From contig JBCCNL010000011.1 of assembly GCA_039025855.1 (NCBI GenBank), forward strand, positions 1 through 64,000: 64,000 bases of DNA, in the 5' to 3' direction. Numbering within the stretch: position 1 is the first letter of the stretch; the number at the start of each line of letters is the position of its first letter. The notes beneath the pieces were generated by a model. It did not search any database. It saw nothing but the letters and a program-made list of their open reading frames with translations, and was not told the DNA's origin. Of the stretch, positions 41,444 to 49,874 are shown piece after piece. Both the position numbers and the translations under genes were made by a program. This stretch comes from JBCCOW01 sp039025855. GTDB lineage: Bacteria; Planctomycetota; Phycisphaerae; Phycisphaerales; Phycisphaeraceae.

Positions 41444-42361
41444 TCAGCCCCGGCGTTTGCGGAGCTCGCCCAGGCGATGGCGGGCGAAATCGGTCGCGCG
41501 GTGCGTAAGCGTCTTCCGGTAGACCGGCAGGCCCCGCGACCGGTACGCCACGATCAGCGTCTCGGCATCCGCGTCCGGATGGGCCTCGAAGAGCCGCTGG
41601 GCTTCGAGCCGGTAGTTGGCCCGCGGCGAGAGCCCGTTGGCCAGCATGGACCAGCCGTCGTAGTAGTGCTCGATCACGTCGTCGGCGGTGCTGACCCGGC
41701 TGTGGGTGCCCAGCAGGTAGCTCATTGCGATCTGCTCGGCGGTGTACGTCCGGAACGCCTTGTGCACGCCGTCGTGAACCCCCAGAGCCTCGTCGAAGCG
41801 GTCGACTAGTGTGGGGTGCAGGCCCAGCACGCCGGCGTTCCACATGCGCCAGGCTCGGGCAAACCGGTAACCCCGGCCATCGGGCCCCGGCACCGTCTGC
41901 TGCGGGAACCGCCCGACCAGCGACCGACGCTTGGCCTTGAGCGACAGCGATGGCCGACCTTCCGCCTTGTGCATCACGCTCCGCCCCGGACCGATCCGCT
42001 CGGCGAGCAGACGCGGCGACCGCCGAAACACCACGTCCGTATCGATCGACACGACCGGCCCACCCACCGTCTCCAAGAGCCATCGCAGCAGCTGGATCCG
42101 GGCCCGGAAAAACAGACGATCTTCCCCCTTCCACGCCTCGAACTGCTCAGCATCCAGGGGCTGGACCGTCACCGGCCAGCCTTCGAACGCCGCTGCCTGA
42201 TCGGTCACCACCCGGAAGCGGACGCCGGACCGGTCTTCGCCCAGCTCCGCAAACGCCGAGCACAAACAGAGCTTGGCCTCCGCGATGTACTCCTCCGCCC
42301 CTCCGGTGATCAGCAGGACGTAGGTCAGGTCTTGGGTTGCCGGGTCAGATGCTTGGCTCAC
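41444..42361 (-). CDS. Putative GT-A glycosyltransferase
   Basis: A 305-residue cytosolic protein. It opens with a strand TYVLLITGGAEEYIAEAKLCL, then FRVVTDQ, then VVSIDTDVVFRRS, whose DTD is in the place of the metal-binding DxD of GT8-like enzymes. RMWNAGVLGLHP follows, resembling the acceptor-site NAGV motif of the same group. The C-terminal 60 residues are basic and helical. Donor and acceptor are unknown. It follows rho on the same strand after 123 bases without a visible terminator. Moderately sure it is a GT-A fold. Confidence 0.6.
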   Translation of the reverse strand: MSQASDPATQDLTYVLLITGGAEEYIAEAKLCLCSAFAELGEDRSGVRFRVVTDQAAAFEGWPVTVQPLDAEQFEAWKGEDRLFFRARIQLLRWLLETVGGPVVSIDTDVVFRRSPRLLAERIGPGRSVMHKAEGRPSLSLKAKRRSLVGRFPQQTVPGPDGRGYRFARAWRMWNAGVLGLHPTLVDRFDEALGVHDGVHKAFRTYTAEQIAMSYLLGTHSRVSTADDVIEHYYDGWSMLANGLSPRANYRLEAQRLFEAHPDADAETLIVAYRSRGLPVYRKTLTHRATDFARHRLGELRKRRG

Positions 42362-42484
42362 GGGCCCCCTCTCGATCTCGCGTCCAATCTCTCATCGAAC
42401 GATCGGGCCTTGGACATCAATCCACCTCGCGGCTTGGCCTTGACCAATCGGCGGACCCGCGTCCGGGCTGCCGCCGCCGCGGGA

Positions 42485-43882
42485 TCAGTCGTTCGACATC
42501 GTCAGCAGGAACTCGGCGTTGGTCTTTGCCTTCTTCAGCCGAGACTTCAGCAGCTCCATCGCTTCGACGACGTTCATGTCGGCCAGGACCTTGCGGAGCC
42601 GGTAGACCAGCTTGAGCTCGGTCGGGTCCATCAGCAGCTCCTCGCGGCGGGTGCCGGAGGCGGCGATGTCGATCGCGGGGTAGACCCGCTTCTCGACGAG
42701 GCGGCGGTCGAGGTGCAGCTCGGAGTTACCCGTGCCCTTGAACTCCTCGAAGATGATGTCGTCGGCCTTGGAGCCGGTGTCGACCAGCGCGGTGGCGATG
42801 ATGGTGAGCGAGCCGCCGTCCTCGATCGAGCGGGCGGAACCGAAGAACTTCTTGGGGCGTTGCAGGGCGTTGGCGTCGAGGCCGCCGGTCAGGATCTTGC
42901 CCGACTGCGGGACCTCGGCGTTGTAGGCCCGGGCCATGCGGGTGATCGAGTCCATGAGGATCACGACGTGGTCGCCGTACTCGACCGCACGACGCGCCTT
43001 CTCCATGACCATCTCGCAGACCTGCACGTGGCGGGAGGTGTTCTCGTCGAACGTCGACGCGACGACCTCGACTTCCGGCGGGGTGTTCTCGCGGAAGTCG
43101 GTGACCTCTTCAGGGCGTTCGTCGATGAGCAGCACAAACACGCGGACGTGGGGGTAGTTGACGATGACCGAGTTGGCCATCTTCTGGAGCAGGACCGTCT
43201 TGCCGGTACGCGGCGGGGCGACGATCAGGGCACGCTGACCCTTGCCGACCGGGGCGACCAGGTCGACGATCCGCATCTCCATGTTCGACTCGTCCTCGGG
43301 CGTTTCCATCACGTACCGCTCGCGGGGGTGCAGCGGGGTAAGGTCTTCGAACTCGACGATCTCGTTGATCTTGTCGGGGGACTGCCCGTTGATCGCGTCG
43401 ACGCGGAGCAGCGCGAAGTAGCGCTCCGACTCCTTGGGCGGCCGGATGGTGCCTTGTACGACGTGCCCCACCTTGAGTCCAAAGCGTCGGATCTGCGAGG
43501 GGGAGACGTAGATGTCGTCAGGACAGGCCAGGTAGGACATCGCGGGGCTGCGGAGGAAACCGAAGCCATCGGGGAGGATCTCGAGAACGCCTTCGCCGTA
43601 CATCAGGCCTTGGCCCGCGATGTGGGTCTGGAGGATCTCGAAGATCAGGTCCTGCTTCTTGTAGTCCTCGGGCTTCTCGACGCCCTCGCCCTTGGCGATC
43701 TCGTGCAGTTCGTCGATCTCCATGCGCTGGAGGTCGCGGACCGTGATCTCGTCCTCGGCCTTGGCCTTCTCGTAGCGGGCCTGCGTCTCGTCGTCGAGCT
43801 GCTGATCGCGCTCGGCATCGGACGACGCGGTGGGCTTCTTGGAGGAGGACTTCTTTTTACGGGTAGTGGACTTGGCAGCCAT
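42485..43882 (-). CDS. rho: Transcription termination factor Rho
   Basis: Hexameric RNA-dependent ATPase that ends transcription. The 465 residues comprise a Lys/Ser-rich N-terminal extension (AAKSTTRKKKSSSKK, residues 2-16), an N-terminal helical part (ITVRDLQRMEIDELHEIAK), the RNA-binding cold-shock-like domain (ILPDGFGFLRSPAMSYL), Walker A APPRTGKTVLLQ, Walker B VILMDSITRMARAYN and the R loop (KRVYPAIDIAASGTRREELL). Probably transcribed with coaE, 162 bases upstream. The basic extension is a mild lineage feature. Confidence 0.98.
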   Translation of the reverse strand: MAAKSTTRKKKSSSKKPTASSDAERDQQLDDETQARYEKAKAEDEITVRDLQRMEIDELHEIAKGEGVEKPEDYKKQDLIFEILQTHIAGQGLMYGEGVLEILPDGFGFLRSPAMSYLACPDDIYVSPSQIRRFGLKVGHVVQGTIRPPKESERYFALLRVDAINGQSPDKINEIVEFEDLTPLHPRERYVMETPEDESNMEMRIVDLVAPVGKGQRALIVAPPRTGKTVLLQKMANSVIVNYPHVRVFVLLIDERPEEVTDFRENTPPEVEVVASTFDENTSRHVQVCEMVMEKARRAVEYGDHVVILMDSITRMARAYNAEVPQSGKILTGGLDANALQRPKKFFGSARSIEDGGSLTIIATALVDTGSKADDIIFEEFKGTGNSELHLDRRLVEKRVYPAIDIAASGTRREELLMDPTELKLVYRLRKVLADMNVVEAMELLKSRLKKAKTNAEFLLTMSND

Positions 43883-44044
43883 CGTAGAAACGGAATTCCT
43901 GGTCGGAGGGGAGGCCTACCGGAGTGAGGCCGAGGTGGGGGATCCCATCGCGGGGATGGGGAGACAAGAAGGGACCGACGGGGTCGGCGGATAAGGGGAG
44001 GGAGGAGACCGGGCGGGGCCCGATCCAACAACGGTTCCTGAAAG

Positions 44045-44680
44045 TCACAAAGGGGGAGAAAGCAGGGACCGAACGGTCCGGCGGATCGGTTCAAGAATCT
44101 GTTCCCGATCCCCCGCGTTCGTGATCACATCATCGGCACGCTCACGCCGGGTGTCAAGCGGAGCCTGCTGGGCTTCACGACGGTCCAGCTCGGCCGCGTC
44201 CCACCCCCGCGACACCACCCGCTCCAGCCGCACCTGGCGCGGCGCTTCGACCAACACCAGCCGGTCACACGACGCATCCAGTCCCGTCTCGATCAGCAGC
44301 GGGCAGTCTTCGACTACGAAACGGATCGCCGGGTCTTCCGTGTAGGCCGCGTGCAACGCCGCCCGCCCCGCCGCGACCCGCGGATGCACCAACTTCTCCA
44401 GCCGAGCCAAAGCCTCGGGGTCCGAGAACACCCGACGCCCCACCGCCGCGCGGTCCAGCATCCCGTCCGCCGCCCGAACCTCTGGCCCCCACCACGAGAC
44501 CAGCTCGTCCACCACCGCCGGCTCCGCCAGCACCCCACGAGCCAACACATCCGCATCCACCACACCCCCGCCCAGCTCCGCCATCACCGCCGCCACCGTG
44601 CTCTTCCCCGACCCCGGCTGGCCCATCAAACCCACGACCGGCTTGCGAATCACATCAACATCAACCGACACACCGTCCAT
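44045..44680 (-). CDS. coaE: Dephospho-CoA kinase
   Basis: Last step of coenzyme A synthesis: phosphorylates the 3'-hydroxyl of dephospho-CoA. 211 residues, normal length. Walker A GQPGSGKST (residues 19-27), VDADVLARGVL (the conserved D-A-D of the family), VHPRVAAG and VEDCPLLIETGLDASCD, then the lid region. ATG 44680 has an N-terminal extension of about 12 residues before the P-loop strand. Divergent from pilB and co-oriented with rho. Confidence 0.93.
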   Translation of the reverse strand: MDGVSVDVDVIRKPVVGLMGQPGSGKSTVAAVMAELGGGVVDADVLARGVLAEPAVVDELVSWWGPEVRAADGMLDRAAVGRRVFSDPEALARLEKLVHPRVAAGRAALHAAYTEDPAIRFVVEDCPLLIETGLDASCDRLVLVEAPRQVRLERVVSRGWDAAELDRREAQQAPLDTRRERADDVITNAGDREQILEPIRRTVRSLLSPPL

Positions 44681-44743
44681 CTCCCCAGCCTAGCACCCCA
44701 CGGCCACTCGTCCGATCACGCCATCCGTTCACCATTCAAGAGC

Positions 44744-44773
44744 TTGCGGACCCGGGGACCCCCCGCGCATAAT
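44744..44773 (+). promoter_or_regulatory. Candidate promoter of the pilus motor gene run
   Basis: TTGCGG (44744-44749), 18 bases, CATAAT (44768-44773), about 100 bases before the pilB ATG in the gap shared with divergent coaE. The -10 is in one of the few AT-containing stretches. Spacing is slightly long; weak to moderate support. Confidence 0.35.
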
Positions 44774-44874
44774 ACGGATTCTGGAGTCATCCCTAGCTCC
44801 AACCGACCCTCCGCGGTCACCCGCCAGGCTCCCCCCTGCCGAAGTCTTCGCTGTCCCCTCCTGATCTGATCTCT

Positions 44875-46659
44875 ATGGCCCGTAGTAAACGCCTCAAGCT
44901 CGGCGAACTGCTCCGACAGTGGGGCATCATCGACGACCAGCAAACCGAAGAAGCCCTCAAGATCGCCAAGGGCTCCGGCAAACGCGTCGGCGAGACCCTC
45001 ATCGACCTCGGCTACGTCTCCGACAACGACATCGCCAAAGCCCTCGCCTCGCAGACCGGCATGGAGTTCGTCGATCTGGACATGGCCAACGTCATCGACA
45101 AAAAGAACCTCGACCTCATCCCCAAGGACCTGATCCGGAAGTACCAGATCCTGCCCCTCGGGGAGTCCGGCAACAAGCTCAAGGTCCTGGTCCACGACCC
45201 GATGGACCTCGCACTGATCGACGACCTCCGCTTCCGCCTCTCCCGCGACATCGAGCTCGCCCTCGCCGCCAAGTCCAAGATCAAGGACTACATCGACACC
45301 ATCTTCTCCGAGACCAAGGCGAGCATCGACCAGCTCACCCAGGACCTCTCGGTCGACATGTCGATCGACGCCTCGATGGACATGTCGATGGACCAGTCGA
45401 TCGACGTCGACGCCGCACCCGAAGACGCTGAGGACGGCAACGCCGCGCCGATCATCAAGCTGGTGAACCAGATCATCGCCGAGGCGGTCCACCGCCGTGC
45501 GTCGGACATCCACATCGAGCCCTTCGAGGACCGCGTCCGCCTGCGCTACCGCATCGACGGCGTCTGCGTCGAGCTCGACCGCATCCCCAAACGCACTCAG
45601 GGCTCGGTTATCGCCCGGCTCAAGATCATCGCCGGCGTCCGCGTCGAAGAGAAACGCGTCCCCCAGGACGGCCGCATCAAGATGAAGATCAGCGGCAAGA
45701 TCATCGACTTCCGCGTCTCCTTCTGCCCCGCCTACCACGGCGAGTCCGTCGTCCTGCGTATCCTCCGCCCCGAAGCCGCCAAGCTCGGCCTCCGCAACCT
45801 CGGCATGCAGGAGGACACCCTCGAAGGGTTCAACGACATCATCCGTCGGCCCAACGGCATCTTCCTCGTCACTGGGCCCACCGGCTCCGGCAAGACCACC
45901 TCGCTCTACTCCGCCCTCAACGAGCTCAACACCCCCGATACCAAGATCATCACCGCCGAAGACCCCGTCGAATACAACTTCAAGGGGATTAACCAGTGCC
46001 AGGTCAACATGAATATTGACCCGCCGCTGAGTTTCGCCCGCATCCTCCGGGCCATGCTGCGTCAGGCGCCGAACATCATCCTCGTCGGTGAGATCCGTGA
46101 CAAAGAGGTCGGCGAGGTCGCCGTCCAGGCCGCGCTGACCGGGCACATGGTCTTCAGCACGCTGCACACCAATGACGCCCCCTCAGCCATCACGCGTCTG
46201 ACCGACATGGGGCTCAAGCCGTTCCTCGTCGCCTCGTCGATCCAGGCTGTGCTCGCCCAGCGGCTCGTCCGCGTGCTCTGCGAAGACTGCAAAGAGGTCG
46301 ACGACGACCCGAACCCCCGGCTCATGCAGCTCTGCGGCATCACCCCCGAAGAGATCGAGGGCCACACCCTGTACAAGCCCGGCGGCTGCCAGCACTGCTC
46401 CGGCACCGGCTACCGCGGCCGGCGTGGCGTCTACGAGCTGATGCCGATGAACGCCGAGATCCGCGAACTCGCCTTCCAACGCGCCACCGTCAGCCAGCTC
46501 CGCAAAGCCGCCCAGAACGCCGGCATGCGTAACCTGCTGGGCGACGGCGTCCGCAAAGTCCTCGCCGGTCAGACCACCCTCCGCGAGATCTCCAAGATCG
46601 CGCAGGTCGAAGGCACGATCGACGAAGACGCCGACCTCGAAGAAGAGATAGCCGTGTGA
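44875..46659 (+). CDS. pilB: PilB/GspE-type pilus extension ATPase 1
   Basis: A 594-residue secretion ATPase that powers pilus or pseudopilus assembly at the inner membrane. The N-terminal MshEN-like region has two tandem motifs (KLGELLRQWGIIDDQQ and RVGETLIDLGYVSDNDIAKALASQ), a fold that binds c-di-GMP in relatives. A Met/Ser/Asp low-complexity segment (VDMSIDASMDMSMDQSID) links to the ATPase: Walker A GPTGSGKT, Asp box ITAEDPVEY, Walker B ILVGEIRD, His box LHTNDAPS, and a tetracysteine zinc site (CEDC ... CQHC). Followed by a hairpin repeat and pilT. Confidence 0.94.
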   Translation: MARSKRLKLGELLRQWGIIDDQQTEEALKIAKGSGKRVGETLIDLGYVSDNDIAKALASQTGMEFVDLDMANVIDKKNLDLIPKDLIRKYQILPLGESGNKLKVLVHDPMDLALIDDLRFRLSRDIELALAAKSKIKDYIDTIFSETKASIDQLTQDLSVDMSIDASMDMSMDQSIDVDAAPEDAEDGNAAPIIKLVNQIIAEAVHRRASDIHIEPFEDRVRLRYRIDGVCVELDRIPKRTQGSVIARLKIIAGVRVEEKRVPQDGRIKMKISGKIIDFRVSFCPAYHGESVVLRILRPEAAKLGLRNLGMQEDTLEGFNDIIRRPNGIFLVTGPTGSGKTTSLYSALNELNTPDTKIITAEDPVEYNFKGINQCQVNMNIDPPLSFARILRAMLRQAPNIILVGEIRDKEVGEVAVQAALTGHMVFSTLHTNDAPSAITRLTDMGLKPFLVASSIQAVLAQRLVRVLCEDCKEVDDDPNPRLMQLCGITPEEIEGHTLYKPGGCQHCSGTGYRGRRGVYELMPMNAEIRELAFQRATVSQLRKAAQNAGMRNLLGDGVRKVLAGQTTLREISKIAQVEGTIDEDADLEEEIAV

Positions 46660-46664
46660 TGTCC

Positions 46665-46765
46665 GAGGTTGTAGGTGGTAGGTCGTAGGTTGTAGCCAAA
46701 CCTTCGATCGCCAAGCCGCTGCCGATTCCAGCACCTACAGCCTACCACCTACAACCTACCACCTC
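46665..46765. repeat. Intergenic hairpin repeat of 7-bp units between pilB and pilT (family B)
   Basis: Left arm from 46665 is a tandem of GTAGGTN-type heptamers; the right arm, ending at 46765, is the matching ACCTACN series, so the two form a long hairpin with mismatches only at the variable seventh base. It fills the pilB-pilT gap: 5 bases after the stop and 3 before the next ATG. No terminator T-run. Confidence 0.75.
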
Positions 46766-46768
46766 TCT

Positions 46769-47917
46769 ATGTCCAGCTTCCACATCGACCGACTCCTCGA
46801 CACCGTCATCAAGCAAGAGGCGTCCGACCTCCACCTCACGGTCGGCAAGCCGCCGTCGGTCCGCATGTCCGGACGCATCATCGAGCTCAAGACCCGCGCC
46901 CTCGAATCCGCCGACACCGTCTCACTCATGAAGGCCATCGCCCCCGAACGCTCGCAGAACGAGCTGCAGGAAGAAGGCTCCGCCGACTTCGGCTTCGCCT
47001 ACGGCGACATGGACGACCCCGAAAACTCCGCCCGCTTCCGCGTCTCCATCTTCAAGCAGAAAGGCAGCGTCGCCCTCGTCCTGCGGCGGATCCCCAACAA
47101 GCTCCTCGACATCGAGACCATCGGCCTCCCCTCCATTGTCAAAGACCTCATCCGACGCCCCCGCGGCCTCTTCCTCGTCACCGGTCCAACCGGCTCGGGC
47201 AAGACCACCACCCTCGCGTCGATGATCAACTTCATCAACATGACCCTCGACCGGCACATCATCACCATCGAGGACCCGGTCGAGTACTACCACAAGCACA
47301 AGAAATCGATCGTCAACCAGCGCGAAGTCGGCGTCGATGTCCCGTCCTTCTCCGAAGCCCTCCGCCGTGCCCTGCGTCAAGACCCCGACTGCATCCTCGT
47401 CGGCGAGATGCGTGACCTCGAGACTATCGAAGCCGCGGTCGAAGCCGCCGAGACGGGCCACCTCGTCTTCGGCACCCTGCACACCACAGGCGCCGCCGGC
47501 ACCATCAACCGCCTCGTCGATGCGTTCCCCGTTACACAACAAGCCCAGATCCGCGTCCAGCTCTCGGTCTCGCTCATGGCCGTGCTCTCGCAGCAGCTGC
47601 TCAAGCGCAAGCCCAAGGGCATGACTGCCGCCTACGAGTTCATGGTCGTCACCCCCGCGATCGCCAACCTCATCCGCGACAACAAGTCCTTCCGCATCGA
47701 CTCGGCCATCCAGACCGGGAAGAAGTTCGGCATGCAGCTGCTCGACGACCACCTCTGGTCGCTCTACGAGAGCGACACCATCCACGTCGAGGACATGATC
47801 GATCGCGCCAAGAGCCCCGACGTCCTGGTCGAGAAGGTCCACCGCGCCGGTGGCAAGGTCGGCCGTGCCGAGCTCGACGAGAAAGAAGGCTCCCTCGCCG
47901 CCGCCGGTGCAAGCTAA
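46769..47917 (+). CDS. pilT: PilT-type pilus retraction ATPase
   Basis: A 382-residue hexameric ATPase that drives pilus disassembly and twitching. N-terminal domain SDLHLTVGKPPSVRMSG, Walker A GPTGSGKTTTLASM, Asp box ITIEDPVEYYHKH, Walker B ILVGEMRDLETI, His box GTLHTTGAAGTINRLVDAFP, and the C-terminal retraction motif TPAIANLIRDNKSFRID (AIRNLIRE-like). The length is slightly above PilT because of a polar C-terminal tail. The start is the first Met after the hairpin repeat. Confidence 0.95.
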   Translation: MSSFHIDRLLDTVIKQEASDLHLTVGKPPSVRMSGRIIELKTRALESADTVSLMKAIAPERSQNELQEEGSADFGFAYGDMDDPENSARFRVSIFKQKGSVALVLRRIPNKLLDIETIGLPSIVKDLIRRPRGLFLVTGPTGSGKTTTLASMINFINMTLDRHIITIEDPVEYYHKHKKSIVNQREVGVDVPSFSEALRRALRQDPDCILVGEMRDLETIEAAVEAAETGHLVFGTLHTTGAAGTINRLVDAFPVTQQAQIRVQLSVSLMAVLSQQLLKRKPKGMTAAYEFMVVTPAIANLIRDNKSFRIDSAIQTGKKFGMQLLDDHLWSLYESDTIHVEDMIDRAKSPDVLVEKVHRAGGKVGRAELDEKEGSLAAAGAS

Positions 47918-47962
47918 CCCCTCCGACACTGACCTCTCCGCTCCTCCAGCCCTCTCCGCATT

Positions 47963-49708
47963 ATGGCCCGCCAGAAAGTCGATACCGCCAAACTCCGTGG
48001 CCAACGCATCGGTCGCGTCCTGACCAACCTCGGCAAGACCAACCGGGAACAGGTCCAGGAAGCCCTGCAGATCCAGAAGAAACGCCGACAACCCCTCGGC
48101 CAACTCCTGGTCGAGCTCGGCTACTGCACGCAGGACGACGTGCAGATGGCGCTCGCCGCGCAGCAGGGCATGCAGACCATCGAGGTCGGCGAGCTCGACA
48201 TCCCGCAGGACGTCCTCTCGCTCATCCCCGCGGAGATGGCCAACGCCTACCACATCCTGCCCATCGCCTACGACAAGGGCAAGAACAAGATCACCGTCGC
48301 GCTCAAGTCCGCCGACAACTTCCGCGCTCTCGACGACCTCCGCCTGCTCATGGGCTACGACGTCGAGGCCCTCGTCTCCCCGGCAGAACAGCTCGACCAA
48401 CGCATCAATCGGCACTACGGCGAAGACGAAGAATCCCTCGCCTCACTCGTCGGCGAACTGTCCGAGGACGAAGACTTCGGGCTCATCGACGGCGACGGCT
48501 CCGAGTCGATCGACCTCGAAGCCGAAACGCAGATGGCCGAGGACAACCGCGTCATCCGGCTGCTCAACCTCGTGCTGCTCCAGGCCATCAAGGACAAGGC
48601 CTCCGACATCCACTTCGAGCCCTTCGAGGACGAGTTCAAGATGCGCTACCGCATCGACGGCGTCCTCTACGAGATGATCCCCCCGCCGCGTCAGCTAGCC
48701 GGGCCGATCGTCTCCCGTGTCAAGATCATGGCCGACCTCGACATCGCCGAACGCAGGCTCCCCCAGGACGGGCGTATCGAGCTGCATGTCGGCGAAAAAC
48801 CCGTCGACCTCCGCGTTGCTGTGCTCCCCACCATGTTCGGCGAGTCCGTCGTCATGCGTGTCCTGGACCGCACCAACACCCAGCTCGACCTCGACAAGGT
48901 CGTCCAACGCCCCGACGACCTCGACACCATCCGCCAGCTCATCCACAAGCCTAACGGCATCGTCATCGTCACCGGGCCCACGGGCTCCGGCAAGACCACC
49001 ACCCTCTACTCCGCCCTCGCCGAGCTCAACACCCTCGAAGACAAAATCCTCACCGCCGAGGATCCCGTCGAATACGACATCGACGGCCTCCTCCAGGTCC
49101 AGGTCAACACTGCCGTTGGGCTCACCTTCGCCAAGGCCCTCCGCTCGTTCCTCCGGCAAGACCCCGACATCATCCTCGTCGGCGAGACCCGCGACCTCGA
49201 GACCGCCAAGATCTCCGTTGAGGCCTCCCTCACCGGCCACCTCGTCTTCACCACCCTCCACACCAACGACGCCCCCTCCTCGATCGCCCGCCTCCTCGAC
49301 CTCGGGCTCGAGTCCTTCCTCATCACCGCCACCATCGAAGGCATCATCGCCCAACGCCTGGTCCGCAAGATCTGTGCCCGCTGCAAAGAGCCCTACGAAC
49401 CCACCGACGAAGAGCTGATGCGGCTCGCCCTCGACCGCGACGCCCTCGGCGACCGCACCCTCTTCCGCGGCACCGGCTGCGACTACTGCAACAACTCCGG
49501 CTACCGCGGCCGGATGGCCCTCTTCGAAATCATGATCCTCGACGACGAGCTCCGGCAGATGATCATGGACGAGGCCTCCTCCCAGCAGCTCATGCACGCC
49601 ACCCGCCAACGCGGCATGCGCACGCTACGCGAGTCCGGGCTCATGGCTGTCTATGACGGGCTCACCTCCGTCGAAGAGATCCTCAAAGAAACCCTCCCCG
49701 ACGATTGA
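47963..49708 (+). CDS. PilB/GspE-type ATPase 2
   Basis: A 581-residue paralog of the upstream pilB product. Two MshEN-type motifs are well kept (RIGRVLTNLGKTNREQVQEALQ, shortened, and PLGQLLVELGYCTQDD, each ending in L-x-x-Q), suggesting c-di-GMP binding. An acidic linker (LSEDEDFGLIDGDGSE) precedes the ATPase: GPTGSGKTTTLYSAL, ITAEDPVEYDIDG-like LTAEDPVEY, ILVGETRD, LHTNDAPSS and the zinc tetracysteine CARC/CDYC. Forty-six bases after pilT and upstream of pilC. One of the two ATPases may serve type II secretion, the other type IV pili; sequence alone does not decide. Confidence 0.93.
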   Translation: MARQKVDTAKLRGQRIGRVLTNLGKTNREQVQEALQIQKKRRQPLGQLLVELGYCTQDDVQMALAAQQGMQTIEVGELDIPQDVLSLIPAEMANAYHILPIAYDKGKNKITVALKSADNFRALDDLRLLMGYDVEALVSPAEQLDQRINRHYGEDEESLASLVGELSEDEDFGLIDGDGSESIDLEAETQMAEDNRVIRLLNLVLLQAIKDKASDIHFEPFEDEFKMRYRIDGVLYEMIPPPRQLAGPIVSRVKIMADLDIAERRLPQDGRIELHVGEKPVDLRVAVLPTMFGESVVMRVLDRTNTQLDLDKVVQRPDDLDTIRQLIHKPNGIVIVTGPTGSGKTTTLYSALAELNTLEDKILTAEDPVEYDIDGLLQVQVNTAVGLTFAKALRSFLRQDPDIILVGETRDLETAKISVEASLTGHLVFTTLHTNDAPSSIARLLDLGLESFLITATIEGIIAQRLVRKICARCKEPYEPTDEELMRLALDRDALGDRTLFRGTGCDYCNNSGYRGRMALFEIMILDDELRQMIMDEASSQQLMHATRQRGMRTLRESGLMAVYDGLTSVEEILKETLPDD

Positions 49709-49874
49709 GCCCCATCCCACCCAAGCCACCGCCCGCGGCCCAATGGCCCGACAGCCCCCAAAGAAACCACGCTCTCCTGACCGATAACGGGTAGAATACA
49801 AACGGTAGAAACCCGTAAGGAATCACCCGACCCCCGCCACCGCCATCCCGTCACGCCTTGCCCCGAGGTCGCTC

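Noticed and set aside
41436..42134. Alternative frame across the glycosyltransferase
   Set aside because: Ala/Arg/Gly-rich without motifs, while the 41444-42361 frame has DTD and NAGV motifs and begins with a strand typical of GT-A folds.
46665..46765. CRISPR-like array between pilB and pilT
   Set aside because: Units are 7 bp and contiguous, with no 20-40 bp spacers; the structure is a hairpin, not a repeat-spacer array.
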